In this document: positions 16,701-25,734 of the stretch, in pieces | Layout: the number at the start of each line of letters is the position of its first letter | How positions within the stretch are numbered: position 1 is the stretch's first letter | Source of the DNA: Defluviicoccus sp. | GTDB taxonomy: Bacteria > Pseudomonadota > Alphaproteobacteria > MPNO01 | NCBI GenBank assembly: GCA_028820505.1 | Contig: JAPPIT010000105.1 | Coordinates: 1-42,723 of the forward strand | Reading direction: 5' to 3' | DNA: 42,723 nt | Notes under the pieces: generated by a model | Seen by the model: only the letters and a program-made list of their open reading frames with translations | What the model was told of the DNA's origin: nothing | Databases searched by the model: none | Program-made: the position numbers and the translations under genes

Positions 16701-18034
16701 GCGATCGCTTCCCGTCCGGTATCTATCGCCGTCTGCACCGTCCAGGGAACGGGCGGCCAGGTCACCGTCGCCACGGCGCCGTGCGGCTGGCGGTTCGAAA
16801 ACGTCAGCTGCGCGCCGGTCAACTCCAGCAGGGTGCGGGCGATGAACACGCCGAGCCCCATATGGCCGCCCTCCGCGTCGCGCGACGATACATAGGGCTC
16901 GCCCAGCCGTTCGAGCAGGCGGGGTGCGATTCCCGGACCGTCGTCGGTTACTGTAACGCGCCAGAAATCGCCGCTCCACCGCGTGGCGACGACGACCTCG
17001 CCGCGCGCGAACTGGATCGCGTTTTCGACCAGATTGCCGATCCCGTGAACCACCTCGGGAAGGTTCAGGACCAGGGGCGGCGGCATGTCCGGGCAGGATT
17101 CGTCCGGCGCGGCATCGAAGCGGAGCCGGATGCGGGACGTGGCGTGGCGCAGCGCGGCGGTCTCGATCAGGGTGTCGAGCCCCAGCTCGACCGATGACTG
17201 CGAGGAGGCGGCTTCGGCCGGGCCGCGTCCGAGATCGGCGAGAATCCGCCGGCACCGCTCCGCCTGTTCGATCAGGAGGTCGATGTCGTCGCCCAGCGGA
17301 CTGTCGTCGGGCAGTTCGCGGGCGAGCTCCCGGCTGACGACGGCGATGGTGCCGAGCGGCGTGCCCAGCTCGTGGGCGGCCGCGGCGGCCAGCCCGCCGA
17401 GCGCGGTAAGCTGCTGTTCCCGCGCCAGCGCCAGCTGCGAGGCGGAAAGCGCGTGCGACATTCGCCGCGCCTCCAGGGCAAGCCGCCATGCCAGGCCGGC
17501 GAAGAACGGGATTCCGACGGCGAGCGCGACCCAGCTGCCCAGAATGTAGACCGGCGGCAGGGTCAGTCCGCCGCCCTCCCAGGGGAGCGGCAAATGCCAG
17601 AAACCGAGCAGGGTAACCATGGCCAGCGCGACTCCGCACAGGATGGCGATGCGCCGCCGGTTCAGCATCATCGCCGACACGGTCACCGGGGCCAGGAACA
17701 GGAACGCGAACGGATTGGTGAGACCGCCGGTGAGGTAGAGGAGGACCGCGAGCTGGATCAGGTCGAAGGCGAGCAGCCCGGAGACCGCACCCTGCCGCAG
17801 ACTCTCCTGCACGGGGCGAACGGTCATCAGCACGATGTTGAGCAGGACCGAGGCGCCGACCACCGCGAATGCCTCCGGCAGAGGCACGGGAAAGCCGAAT
17901 CCGAAATGCACGACCAGCAACGCGGCCGCCTGTCCGCCGATCGCGCCCCAGCGCATCAGCGTCAGCGTGGCGAGCCGCGGCCGACTCCGGCGCGACAGAT
18001 CGGCGAGACCGGTCCGGTTCGCGTTTTGGTTCAT
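16697..18034 (-). CDS. regB: Redox-sensing histidine kinase of the RegB/PrrB/ActS family
   Basis: 445 residues: about six N-terminal transmembrane helices with the ubiquinone-binding loop GGLTNPF (103-109), H-box His221 (HELGTPLG), a conserved cysteine at 261 (AERCRRIL) matching the redox-active Cys265 of Rhodobacter RegB, then N box (NLVENAIQFA) and G boxes (DDGPGI, GLGVFIAR). It senses the quinone pool and thiol redox state and phosphorylates RegA. ATG 18034 is preceded by GGGGGAG. Unlike the Rhodobacter locus, no senC or hvrA is adjacent; the divergent neighbour is a SYLF-domain gene with 117 bases between. Confidence 0.93.
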   Translation of the reverse strand: MNQNANRTGLADLSRRSRPRLATLTLMRWGAIGGQAAALLVVHFGFGFPVPLPEAFAVVGASVLLNIVLMTVRPVQESLRQGAVSGLLAFDLIQLAVLLYLTGGLTNPFAFLFLAPVTVSAMMLNRRRIAILCGVALAMVTLLGFWHLPLPWEGGGLTLPPVYILGSWVALAVGIPFFAGLAWRLALEARRMSHALSASQLALAREQQLTALGGLAAAAAHELGTPLGTIAVVSRELARELPDDSPLGDDIDLLIEQAERCRRILADLGRGPAEAASSQSSVELGLDTLIETAALRHATSRIRLRFDAAPDESCPDMPPPLVLNLPEVVHGIGNLVENAIQFARGEVVVATRWSGDFWRVTVTDDGPGIAPRLLERLGEPYVSSRDAEGGHMGLGVFIARTLLELTGAQLTFSNRQPHGAVATVTWPPVPWTVQTAIDTGREAIA

Positions 18035-18151
18035 TCGACGCTCCCCCACCGCCCCGGCGGGCGGCGCGCGATTCTTGCAAACGGACGAATATCGTCCATC
18101 TTATCCGAACAGGGTGCCGAACCCGCGAACGCGTTCCGGTCGGAGACTTCG

Positions 18152-18841
18152 ATGCCACGACACATGACGTCCAGAACCGCCGCCGCGGCGATCGTGGCGG
18201 CCGTGCTGACGATCGCCGGGACGGTTGCGGCCCGGGCGGACTCGAAGCCCCAGGTCGTGGTCGACAACGCGCGCTACACGCTCGAGAAAATGGTCGGCCA
18301 CCCGGATTTCAAGCCGCTTCCGGGCCTGCTCCGGAAGGCCCAGGCGGTGCTGATCGTCCCGAGCCTGCTGAAGGCGGGCTTCTTTGTCGGCGGCGAGGGC
18401 GGCGCCGGGGTTCTGCTCGCGCGCGGGGAGGGGGGAGAGTGGAGCAATCCGGCGTTCTTCAGCATCGGCGCGGGGAGCTTCGGACTCCAGATCGGCTTCC
18501 AGGATTCGCAGGTCATGCTCCTGGTCATGTCGCGCAGGACGCTCGAATCGATGCTGGAGGCGAAAGTCAAGCTGGGTGCCGATGCGTCCGTCTCCGCCGG
18601 CCCCGTCGGCATCGGGTTCGAGGGAGGAACGGCGATCAATCTGCGCGCCGACATCTATTCCTACGCGCTCTCGCGCGGCGCGTTCCTCGGCGCCTCGTTC
18701 GAGGGCTCGGTCACCGTCGAGGACAAGGACCGCAACAAGGCCTATTACGGCCCGGACGCCACCGTGCAGTCGATCCTGATAAAGCAGCAGCATTCCAACC
18801 CGGGGGCGGCGGAGCTGCTCCGCGTTCTGAACGCGTATTAG
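18152..18841 (+). CDS. SYLF (Ysc84)-domain lipid-binding protein
   Basis: 229 residues with a signal peptide (cleavage near AARAD, residue 30) followed by a SYLF domain: LLRKAQAVLIVPSLLKAGF, GGEGGAGVLLAR, FGLQIGFQDSQVMLLVMS and the C-terminal YSYALSRGAFLGASFEG. SYLF domains bind phosphoinositides or other lipids; bacterial forms are usually secreted to the periplasm and poorly characterised. ATG 18152 has GGAG at 18142-18145; a second in-frame ATG is at 18164. Divergent from regBA, so regulation by that system is possible. Convergent with the TonB receptor (22 bases between stops). Confidence 0.85.
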   Translation: MPRHMTSRTAAAAIVAAVLTIAGTVAARADSKPQVVVDNARYTLEKMVGHPDFKPLPGLLRKAQAVLIVPSLLKAGFFVGGEGGAGVLLARGEGGEWSNPAFFSIGAGSFGLQIGFQDSQVMLLVMSRRTLESMLEAKVKLGADASVSAGPVGIGFEGGTAINLRADIYSYALSRGAFLGASFEGSVTVEDKDRNKAYYGPDATVQSILIKQQHSNPGAAELLRVLNAY

Positions 18842-18863
18842 GCCGCCGGGGCCTTCCCCGCGC

Positions 18864-21359
18864 TCAGAACCCCACGCTGAGCGCCAGGAAGAACGTCCGT
18901 CCCCATCCCGCCACGGTGGGGCCGTCCACGCTCCCCGGGTCCGCGGTGTCGACCGAGTAGCCCGCGTCGGTCAGGTTGAAGACGCCGCCCGTGATCCGGA
19001 CCCTTTCCAGCCCCACCGGGTTCGTCCAGTCCACCCTCAAATCGTGGCCGGTCCAGGGATCGAAGCTGCCCGTGCCTTCCTGGTTCTTGAAGCCCGAGCG
19101 GTGACTCACCGTCCAGATGGCGCGCACGCCGCCGCGCCGCGCGGAGAACCTGGCGCGCATCATGTCCTTCGGACGCACGACACGCACCGGGACGCCATCG
19201 ACAGTAAGATCGGTGTCCGTCTCCCGCCGCCACGTCCCGTAGGCGCCGAACCCGCCCCAGGAGGTTTCGAAGGTCGCTCCGAACCGGGCCATGATGCCCT
19301 CGGTTTTCGCATCGACGACGTTGGCGAACCTGTCGTGGATCAAGGGGTCGCCGTCCCACCGGACGCAATTGGAAGTCATGTCCTCGTCGCACTCCGGCAG
19401 GTTGCGAAGCGCCCAATCGGCGGTTTGATTCCCCGGTGCCCCGGTAAGCGACTCCCGAAACCACTCCACGCTGAGGCGGTAAGGCGCCTTCTCGAACGCG
19501 GCTTCCACGGCAAGCCGGTCGGCGGTCGTCGGGTCCAGATCGGCGTTCCCTTCCGTATTGCGCTGGACCTGGAGCTCGTTTCTCTCGGAGCATGTGCGGG
19601 GCGGGTCGCCGGGTCCGGGGTCGCACACGACATAGGGCCAGCTCTGGGACGCGGTGCCGTACAGCTCGGAAAACCCGGGAGCGAGCTGCCCTTCGCTCCA
19701 GGAACTCCGCACGGTCAGCACGTCGACGGGCCGATATTCGGCCCCGGCGCGCCAGGAGCGCAGCGTGCCCACGTCGTCTAACTCGTCCGCGCGGCCCGCG
19801 AACCGCAGGTCGAGCCGCTCCATCACCGGCAGGAGCGTTTCGGCGAACGCGGCCAGAATTTCGCGCTCTCCGGCGTAGCTCACACCTCCCGAGCCAAGAA
19901 CCTCCGAAACGTCGTACGCCGCACCTTCACGGTCGACGAACCGAAGGAAACTCTGCGCTTCCACCCGGCCGATCTCGACGCCCGCGGTCCATGCCGCCTT
20001 TCGCCCGCCGATCGAAAAGCCCGACCCCTCCAGCGCCGCGCGAAAACCCTGCGACTCGACGGCGGCGTCGGTTTCGTGGCGCAGGCTGGTGTTCAGAATC
20101 GCCTGCCGGTGGGCCTCGGCCCGGTTGGCCGGCGGGTTGCGCGGATTCCTGAGGTAGTAGTTGCCCGCCAGAATCTCCGCCGCCACCTTGCCTTCGTGAA
20201 CGAAAGTATTGCCCCTTACGGTCAAATCCTGCCGGAAGAGGTTCAGTTCGGCGTCGTAGCCGAGCCATGACGTCAGCCGGCCCTCGACGCCCGCCGTGAT
20301 GTCGTAGGCTTCGCTTTTTGTCCGCCAATTCCGGTTGCCGTGGGTCAGGAAGCGGTGACTGGCAAAGAAGACGTCGTTGTCGTCGGCAACCGGCGAGCCC
20401 GCATCATCGTTGATATCCCTGAGCAGGTCCTGGTCGGGAATAAATCTGAACGTGCCCACGGACGGCGCGTAGAGAAAGTCCGTGTCGAACCGGGAAAAGT
20501 TCGCCACGACACCGAACTCCGCGCTGTCGCCGAGCGGGTGCTTGGCGTTCAGAAGGAGATTCTGCTGCTCGACCTCGGCGGTCTCCCACATGATGCTGCT
20601 GTAGTTGTAGCCGCAACCCTTGTCTGTGGAGGGCACGGGCGGGCCGGGCGGGTCGAACAGCGGTCCGGTATAGCCGTCCGCCGGATCGCAATCGCCCAGC
20701 GCGACCGACCGGAAACCGGTAACGCCCCCTTCGCTGTCGCGTTTCACGATGAACACCGTGTTGCCGCCCCTGCTGATGTTCGACGCGTCGGCGAACGAAC
20801 CGCCCGGCTGCCATTTCCCGCGGCTGTAGTCCCGGTCGGCGGAAGCGATCGGCACGCGCTTGATGGTGTCCGCCGTCACGCTCAGATGCCCCTCGCCGAC
20901 CTTTCCGCCCCACGAGACGTTGCCCTGCCAGCCGTCGCCGCCCTTGCGGCCCGGCGCTCGGGTGAGCGCGCGCACCGCCACGCCGTCCCAATCCTCCCTG
21001 AGCACGACGTTGAGGGCGTTGCGGACGGTACTGCCGCCGAACGTGCCGAGGCTCTCGCCGCCGAGCAACTCGATGCGCTCCATGGCGGCAAGCGGCAAAG
21101 AGTCGAGGTCGCTCGCCGTCGAGGCATAGGGCGTGCCGTTCACCAGCACGGGCAGCGCCTGCCCGCCCGTCAGCAAATAGCGGAGGATCCCGGTATCCAG
21201 CAGCTCCTGAAGGTTCTGGGAGCCGGAGCCCTCGAGAAAGTCGCGATCCAACTTGACGACGACCCGAGGCGCGGGCGCGAGGGAGCCCGCGCGGACCGCA
21301 TCCGCCCCCAGTCCAGAAAAAAGGGCCAGCAAGATCAGGGAAGCAAACAGGGCTTTCAT
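18864..21359 (-). CDS. TonB-dependent outer-membrane receptor
   Basis: 831 residues. A signal peptide (MKALFASL...ADAVRAG) is followed by a plug domain: PVLVNGTPY, DLDSLPLAAMERIELLGGES and STVRNALNVVL are the standard plug landmarks. The rest is a 22-strand-type barrel with conserved RSSWSEGQLAPGFSEL and a C-terminal strand ending in Phe (LALSVGF). Paired cysteines in loops (for example CDPADG...KGCGYN) may form disulfides. Imports a scarce ligand (siderophore, cofactor or oligomer) across the outer membrane using TonB energy. No ExbBD or siderophore genes are nearby and the ligand is unknown. ATG 21359 starts the signal peptide. Confidence 0.92.
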   Translation of the reverse strand: MKALFASLILLALFSGLGADAVRAGSLAPAPRVVVKLDRDFLEGSGSQNLQELLDTGILRYLLTGGQALPVLVNGTPYASTASDLDSLPLAAMERIELLGGESLGTFGGSTVRNALNVVLREDWDGVAVRALTRAPGRKGGDGWQGNVSWGGKVGEGHLSVTADTIKRVPIASADRDYSRGKWQPGGSFADASNISRGGNTVFIVKRDSEGGVTGFRSVALGDCDPADGYTGPLFDPPGPPVPSTDKGCGYNYSSIMWETAEVEQQNLLLNAKHPLGDSAEFGVVANFSRFDTDFLYAPSVGTFRFIPDQDLLRDINDDAGSPVADDNDVFFASHRFLTHGNRNWRTKSEAYDITAGVEGRLTSWLGYDAELNLFRQDLTVRGNTFVHEGKVAAEILAGNYYLRNPRNPPANRAEAHRQAILNTSLRHETDAAVESQGFRAALEGSGFSIGGRKAAWTAGVEIGRVEAQSFLRFVDREGAAYDVSEVLGSGGVSYAGEREILAAFAETLLPVMERLDLRFAGRADELDDVGTLRSWRAGAEYRPVDVLTVRSSWSEGQLAPGFSELYGTASQSWPYVVCDPGPGDPPRTCSERNELQVQRNTEGNADLDPTTADRLAVEAAFEKAPYRLSVEWFRESLTGAPGNQTADWALRNLPECDEDMTSNCVRWDGDPLIHDRFANVVDAKTEGIMARFGATFETSWGGFGAYGTWRRETDTDLTVDGVPVRVVRPKDMMRARFSARRGGVRAIWTVSHRSGFKNQEGTGSFDPWTGHDLRVDWTNPVGLERVRITGGVFNLTDAGYSVDTADPGSVDGPTVAGWGRTFFLALSVGF

Positions 21360-21410
21360 CAGAAGTCCAACCCGGTCGCGAGCATTACGGGAATTGTCTA
21401 GTGTCTTGCG

Positions 21411-21446
21411 TGACAAAGTATATCAGAATCGTCTCCAAACTTGTCA
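21411..21446. promoter_or_regulatory. Inverted repeat in the TonB receptor upstream region
   Basis: TGACAAAGT (21411-21419) and ACTTGTCA (21439-21446) are inverted partners differing by one inserted A, in an AT-richer patch 52 bases before the receptor start. TTGTCA is also one base from a -35 hexamer in either direction. It could be an operator or part of divergent promoters; no -10 at the right distance is clear. Confidence 0.3.
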
Positions 21447-21526
21447 TAGGCATTTCAGCCATTGCGCGCGCGATTGAGGCGGAGCACAGTGGATGGAGCG
21501 CTTGGCGAGGATCGGAAACGCGCGAC

Positions 21527-21988
21527 ATGGCGCAAAGAGAAGACGACGCCGGAACTCCGGAGGCGTCATGCTTGCGATATCAGTTAAGGGTGGTCCTGGA
21601 GGACGCGGCGGCGGAGAGCGCGCGGGCTGGTACCGACCACCCGGCGCTCAGGCCGCTCGGCAAGGTCCTCGCCCGGCACGATGCCGCGCTGGTCTGCCAG
21701 TACGACGCCTTCGCCGGCTATTGCGCGGAGGCCGAGCGGAACGGGATCGACGGCTACCCGCTCTACGCCTGGACCCGGGCGACGATCGAGGATCCCGCCA
21801 GGAAAGCGAAATATCTCAGGTCCTTCTCGCTCCATGTCGCTGGCGCGGAGGTCTATGACGGGGACAGGGCGGACGCGCTGGAGAAGGATTTGCGGCCGCT
21901 GGTCGGCGGCGCGGTCGTGAAGACGCTCGCCCGGCACGACACCGACCCGGCGAACAACCCGCAGATGCCGGAACGCTACCGCCCCTGA
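21527..21988 (+). CDS. Hypothetical protein
   Basis: 153 residues from ATG 21527; the frame is open back to 21401 but that part lies in an intergenic AT-richer patch and does not look coding. I do not recognise the family. The protein is soluble, acidic and helix-rich, with repeated RHDAAL / LARHDTDP elements, an early Cys (Cys16), a YAWTRATIEDPARKAKYLRSF stretch and a Pro-rich end (ANNPQMPERYRP). No signal peptide or membrane segment is evident. It is divergent from the TonB receptor and convergent with the phytochelatin-synthase-like gene. Good third-position GC supports that it is a gene. Confidence 0.6.
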   Translation: MAQREDDAGTPEASCLRYQLRVVLEDAAAESARAGTDHPALRPLGKVLARHDAALVCQYDAFAGYCAEAERNGIDGYPLYAWTRATIEDPARKAKYLRSFSLHVAGAEVYDGDRADALEKDLRPLVGGAVVKTLARHDTDPANNPQMPERYRP

Positions 21989-22007
21989 GCGGCGGGCCGG
22001 CGGAGCC

Positions 22008-22802
22008 CTATCCCGGGTCCGAGATCAGCAGGTAGCCGCGGTTCTCCACGGTGTCGAAGGTGCGCATCGCGGCGATCAGGTCGTCGGCCTTGACCCACAC
22101 CCAGGGCGCGCGGTTGGGGTTGACGTCCATGATCAGGAAGGAATCGCTCGCCGCGTCGTAGGCGCCGAGCGGCGAGATGTGGCCGCCGCCGGGCTGGCCC
22201 AGCGACTTGCGCGCGTAGTTGACCAGCACGTAGTCGTCGCTGGTGGCGAGGTTGCGGGCGATCTCCCGCCTGATGGCCCCGGCGTCGGCGTCGTTGCCGA
22301 CCACCCGGACCGTCACGTCGAGCCCGTGGGCGCCGAGCACCCCGGCGAGCTGGCGGAGCTGCAACCCGAAATCGCGCACCCGCTTGCCGCCGATTCGGAT
22401 CGGTTTGCCGAGCACCTCGACCCGCGATTTGGTGCGTTCGTTCAGCACGTTGCCGGGCGTGTACTTGCCGAAGAACGGGTTGAAGCCCTTGGGAAGCCAG
22501 GCGCGCTCGTCTTCCGCGATGGATTGTTCGTCCTGCGGCAGGCCCTTCTTCCTGCCCAGCCGCAACGCGTTGAGCACGATCGCCGAGGAAACCGGGCCGC
22601 AGAAGATCTTGTTGTCCTGGCTGACGAAGTGATTGCTGAGGGGGAAGAAGTCCTTCCTGTGCGCGGAACGGGCGAAACGTTCCGCGCTCTCGTCGGAATC
22701 CCAGCCGACGAGAGCGGCGGCGGGCGCGGCCGCACCTTCCGGCGCGCCTGCGGCGAGGGCGCATGCGAGCGGCAGGAGCAACAGGGCGGTTCGCGGCTTC
22801 AT
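22008..22802 (-). CDS. Phytochelatin synthase-like cysteine protease, exported
   Basis: 264 residues: signal peptide (LLLLPLACALAAGAPEGAAA), then the papain-like phytochelatin synthase N-terminal domain. The triad is visible: Cys68 in KIFCGPVSSAIVLNAL, His208 in GGGHISPLGAYD, Asp226 in MDVNPNRAPW. Bacterial one-domain forms (such as Nostoc alr0975) mainly remove Gly from glutathione and make little phytochelatin. AAGGAG lies before ATG 22802. Its ATG overlaps the Rieske oxygenase stop (22799-22802), so it is co-translated with an oxygenase, an unusual partner for this family. Confidence 0.88.
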   Translation of the reverse strand: MKPRTALLLLPLACALAAGAPEGAAAPAAALVGWDSDESAERFARSAHRKDFFPLSNHFVSQDNKIFCGPVSSAIVLNALRLGRKKGLPQDEQSIAEDERAWLPKGFNPFFGKYTPGNVLNERTKSRVEVLGKPIRIGGKRVRDFGLQLRQLAGVLGAHGLDVTVRVVGNDADAGAIRREIARNLATSDDYVLVNYARKSLGQPGGGHISPLGAYDAASDSFLIMDVNPNRAPWVWVKADDLIAAMRTFDTVENRGYLLISDPG

Positions 22803-23827
22803 CCGGCGTCTCCTTCTTCCTCGATTCTCCGGGCCAGCATGCGGCGGAAGGCAAGGCCGGGCCCGTCCACGTTTATGTCGATCGAGGCCGCGCCCGGGCG
22901 ACGCTCGATATTCGCCTGCTGCGCGCCGAGGATCGCGATGTCCTCGCCGAAGACGCGGCGGAAATCGACCCGGAAGCTGTCGTCCACCGCGGGGTCGTCG
23001 AGCGCGAAGGACCTCGCATGCGCGTAGAAGTAATGCGTGGTGGTTCGGGTCTCGGGCGTAATCGCGTTGAGGTTGAAGAACTCGACCTTGGTGCCCTCGG
23101 GCGCGTCGGCCCCGCCGGCGCCGGGCGGCGCGCAGCCGGCATGGACGGTGTTGTAGGCCGGCAGCGTCGAGACCGCGACCTGCCAGCGGTCGACATTGCC
23201 TTCGAACCCGCCCATCCGGCCGTAGAGCGGCGGCGGCGGGGAATCCGCGACCATGCGCGACATGCGGACGTAGTCCTCGCCGCGCTCGCTGAGGATCGGG
23301 AAGTCGGCGACGTTGTCGGTGCCGATCGAGCCCGCATGCACGTAGGCGACGTGCGAGAGATCGAGCAAATTGTCGTTGAGCAGCAGGTAGTTGGCCTCGA
23401 CACAGAACGGCGCGCCGCCCCGGACCGGGCGCCATTCGGGGTGGTCCATCCACCACCAGTCGGGCACCGATGCGGGATCGGCGGCGTCCGCCTCGCCCAT
23501 CCAGATCCACACCCAGCCGTGACGCTCGACCACCGGGAAGCTGCGGACCCGCGCGCCGGGCGGGATCGACGACTGGCCCGGCACCGCGACGCACCGCCCG
23601 CCCGTATCGAAGCGGAGCCCGTGATAGCCGCACTGCAGCGCCTCGCCCTCGACCCGGCCCATCGAGAGCGGCAGCGCGCGGTGGCAGCAGCGGTCCTCCA
23701 GCGCCGCGAGCCGCCCGTCCGCGGTGCGGAACAGGACCACCGGCTCGTCCAGGATCGTCCGCGCGAGCGGGGTCTCGGCGACCTCGTCGTCCCACGCGGC
23801 GGCGTACCAGCAGTTTCGGAGGAACAT
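22799..23827 (-). CDS. Rieske non-haem iron oxygenase, VanA-like
   Basis: 342 residues. The Rieske cluster ligands are Cys47/His49 (RCCHRALP) and Cys66/His69 (QCGYHG); the mononuclear iron site is NDNLLDLSHVAYVH with His159 and His164. Length and the start (FLRNCWYAAAWDDEV) match vanillate O-demethylase oxygenase subunits and related O- or N-demethylases. These need a VanB-type reductase, which is not in the window. Middle gene of a three-gene minus operon: the amidohydrolase stop is 4 bases upstream and the phytochelatin-synthase-like start overlaps its end. Substrate unknown. Confidence 0.92.
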   Translation of the reverse strand: MFLRNCWYAAAWDDEVAETPLARTILDEPVVLFRTADGRLAALEDRCCHRALPLSMGRVEGEALQCGYHGLRFDTGGRCVAVPGQSSIPPGARVRSFPVVERHGWVWIWMGEADAADPASVPDWWWMDHPEWRPVRGGAPFCVEANYLLLNDNLLDLSHVAYVHAGSIGTDNVADFPILSERGEDYVRMSRMVADSPPPPLYGRMGGFEGNVDRWQVAVSTLPAYNTVHAGCAPPGAGGADAPEGTKVEFFNLNAITPETRTTTHYFYAHARSFALDDPAVDDSFRVDFRRVFGEDIAILGAQQANIERRPGAASIDINVDGPGLAFRRMLARRIEEEGDAG

Positions 23828-23831
23828 CGCC

Positions 23832-24782
23832 CTACCCCTCCGCCAGCCGGGGGAACAGGCGTTTCGCGTTTTCGTGCTCCATCATCGCCCGCGCCGCCTC
23901 GTCGAAGCCGTCGTAGCAGTCGGTCCCCGCGGTCTCAGCTGCCGCGACCGCATCGGGAATATAGGGGTAATCGGTGCCGAACAGTATCCGGTCGGGCGCG
24001 GCGAGGTCCTGCAGCGCGCGCAGCACCGTCGCATCGCCCGAGAGCGCGGTGTCGTAGTAGAGCCGCCCGAGATAGGTGGCGGCGCCCTCGGGGTAGTGCT
24101 CGCGGAAGCGGGTGAGGTCGTCGAAGATCCCGATCCGGTGGGCGAGCGCGGGCAGCGCGCCGCCGGCGTGCGACAGGATGAAGCGGATGTCGGGCATCTC
24201 CGCCAGCACCCCGTTGAAGAGCAGGCTCGCCGCCGCCCGCGCGGTCTCGCAGGGATAGTCGACGATCGGGCGCGGCACGACATAGTCGCGCTCGGCGCTC
24301 GCCGCCGGGTAGGTCGGGTGGATCAGGACCACGGCGGACCGCCGGTCGAGCTCGCGGTAGATCTCGCGGAAGTCGGGATGGCCGGCGGGACGGTCGTCGT
24401 TCCGCGTCAGGTGCATGAACCCGTCGAGCCCGATATCGCAGGCGCGCTCGATCTCCGCCAGGCAGTCGTCGACGTCGGGGAAGGGGAGCGCGGCGAACGC
24501 GCCGAAGCGGGGCGCGTGGCGGGCGACGAGCTCCGCGAGCCAGTCGTTGCAGCGCCGCGCGAGATCCCGGCACGCCGCCCGGTCGCCGTAGTAGATTCCG
24601 GGGGCGGAAAACGACAGGACCGCCGCCGCGATGCCGAGCCGGTCCATCAGCGCGAGCGAGATCTCCGGCGACCAGTCGGGGAACGGCCGGTAGGCGGTGC
24701 TGGGATACCCCCCCGCCGTCTGCGCCTCCCGGAAGAACTCAGGGAGAACATGGTGGTGGACGTCGATGCGGTCTTGTCTCAT
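23832..24782 (-). CDS. Amidohydrolase family protein (ACMSD/amidohydrolase-2 type)
   Basis: 316 residues of a TIM-barrel metal hydrolase. The metal site shows H-x-H at His9/His11 (DVHHHVLP), a barrel His in LIHPTYPA, a second in LSHAGGALPAL and the Asp of FGTDYPY. Relatives include 2-amino-3-carboxymuconate semialdehyde decarboxylase and gamma-resorcylate decarboxylase, so decarboxylation or hydrolysis of a ring-derived acid is plausible, fitting the Rieske oxygenase next to it. First gene of the operon 24782 to 22008. ATG 24782; the 223 bases upstream separate it from the divergent GPP34 gene. Confidence 0.9.
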   Translation of the reverse strand: MRQDRIDVHHHVLPEFFREAQTAGGYPSTAYRPFPDWSPEISLALMDRLGIAAAVLSFSAPGIYYGDRAACRDLARRCNDWLAELVARHAPRFGAFAALPFPDVDDCLAEIERACDIGLDGFMHLTRNDDRPAGHPDFREIYRELDRRSAVVLIHPTYPAASAERDYVVPRPIVDYPCETARAAASLLFNGVLAEMPDIRFILSHAGGALPALAHRIGIFDDLTRFREHYPEGAATYLGRLYYDTALSGDATVLRALQDLAAPDRILFGTDYPYIPDAVAAAETAGTDCYDGFDEAARAMMEHENAKRLFPRLAEG

Positions 24783-24887
24783 GGCGGGTGTGGGCTCGGG
24801 GGTGGGGTTGATACGGAACCACTATAGCGCGCCGCACGAGCCTTCGAAGCTGGAAGCGTACCGTCGCAAGACGTCGCCGACCGGTAT

Positions 24888-24906
24888 CTGTCCCCGATCG
24901 GGACAG
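24888..24906. promoter_or_regulatory. Perfect inverted repeat between divergent operons
   Basis: CTGTCCC (24888-24894), five bases, GGGACAG (24900-24906). It lies in the 223-base region between the amidohydrolase operon and the GPP34 gene, where a dimeric repressor could control either. No match to a known operator is claimed. Confidence 0.35.
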
Positions 24907-25005
24907 CGGCCGCGGCGGATTTGCGATGGAACCGCCGGGGCTCGCGTGCCATGATGCCGCGCCACAAGCTCGGATAACGCCTTGGGGGCGAGGGAGATAT
25001 TGCGC

Positions 25006-25659
25006 ATGTTGAGATTTTGCGAAGAGGTGATGCTGCTCCTCTTGAACGATAATGGCGGGAAGTTCGTCGACGTGCCCGCGCCGTCGCTCGATTGCGCGCT
25101 CGCCGGCGCGGTGCTGATGGACCTCGCCATGGAGAACCGCATCGATACCGATCCCGAGCGGCTGTTCGTGGTCGACCCGACGCCGCTGGACGACGATCTG
25201 CTCGACCCGACGCTGGAGCGCATCGTGGCTTCGACGGAGACCCGCGACGCCGCCTACTGGATCCGGGAAACCACCGCCCACGCCGACCTGATCCACGACC
25301 GGTCCCTCGCCCGCCTGGTCGAGCGCGGCATCCTCCGGCAGGAGGACGACCGCTTCATGTGGGTGTTCCACACGCGGCGCTACCCGGTGATCGACAACCG
25401 GACGGTGCGGGAGGTGAAGCTTCGCCTCATGGGCGTCCTGTTCAGCGACGAGATTCCGGACTCGCGCGATATATTGCTCATCTCGCTTTCCGACGTTTGC
25501 GGCATATTCGGCAGCCTGCTATCCACCGCGGAACTGGATTCGGCGGCGGAGCGCATCGCCCAGGTCCGCAAGCTCGACCTGATGGGGCGGGAGGTCACGA
25601 AGGCGGTACGGGAGATCGAAACCTCGCTCGCCGCGGCGATCGCCATGCCGATGCACTGA
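25006..25659 (+). CDS. GPP34 (GOLPH3/Vps74-like) family protein
   Basis: 217 residues. The start MLRFCEEVMLLLLNDNGGKF followed by LAGAVLMDLAMENRI and the DDDLLD/VERGIL spacing match the GPP34 domain, which in eukaryotic GOLPH3/Vps74 binds phosphatidylinositol 4-phosphate and Golgi glycosyltransferases. In bacteria the role is unknown; a membrane-lipid-associated role is inference. AGGGAGA (24991-24997) precedes ATG 25006. Downstream after 75 bases is a STAS protein on the same strand, with which it probably forms an operon. Confidence 0.85.
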   Translation: MLRFCEEVMLLLLNDNGGKFVDVPAPSLDCALAGAVLMDLAMENRIDTDPERLFVVDPTPLDDDLLDPTLERIVASTETRDAAYWIRETTAHADLIHDRSLARLVERGILRQEDDRFMWVFHTRRYPVIDNRTVREVKLRLMGVLFSDEIPDSRDILLISLSDVCGIFGSLLSTAELDSAAERIAQVRKLDLMGREVTKAVREIETSLAAAIAMPMH

Positions 25660-25734
25660 CGCGCGCCCCCGCGCCTTTCCCGGAGGTGGGGGAACCACCG
25701 ACAGACACCGACAGCTTTTCAGGAGACCGACAAG

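Noticed and set aside
17372-18151. Forward open frame upstream of the SYLF gene
   Set aside because: It lies wholly antisense to regB with no ribosome site and low-complexity His/Gln/Arg content.
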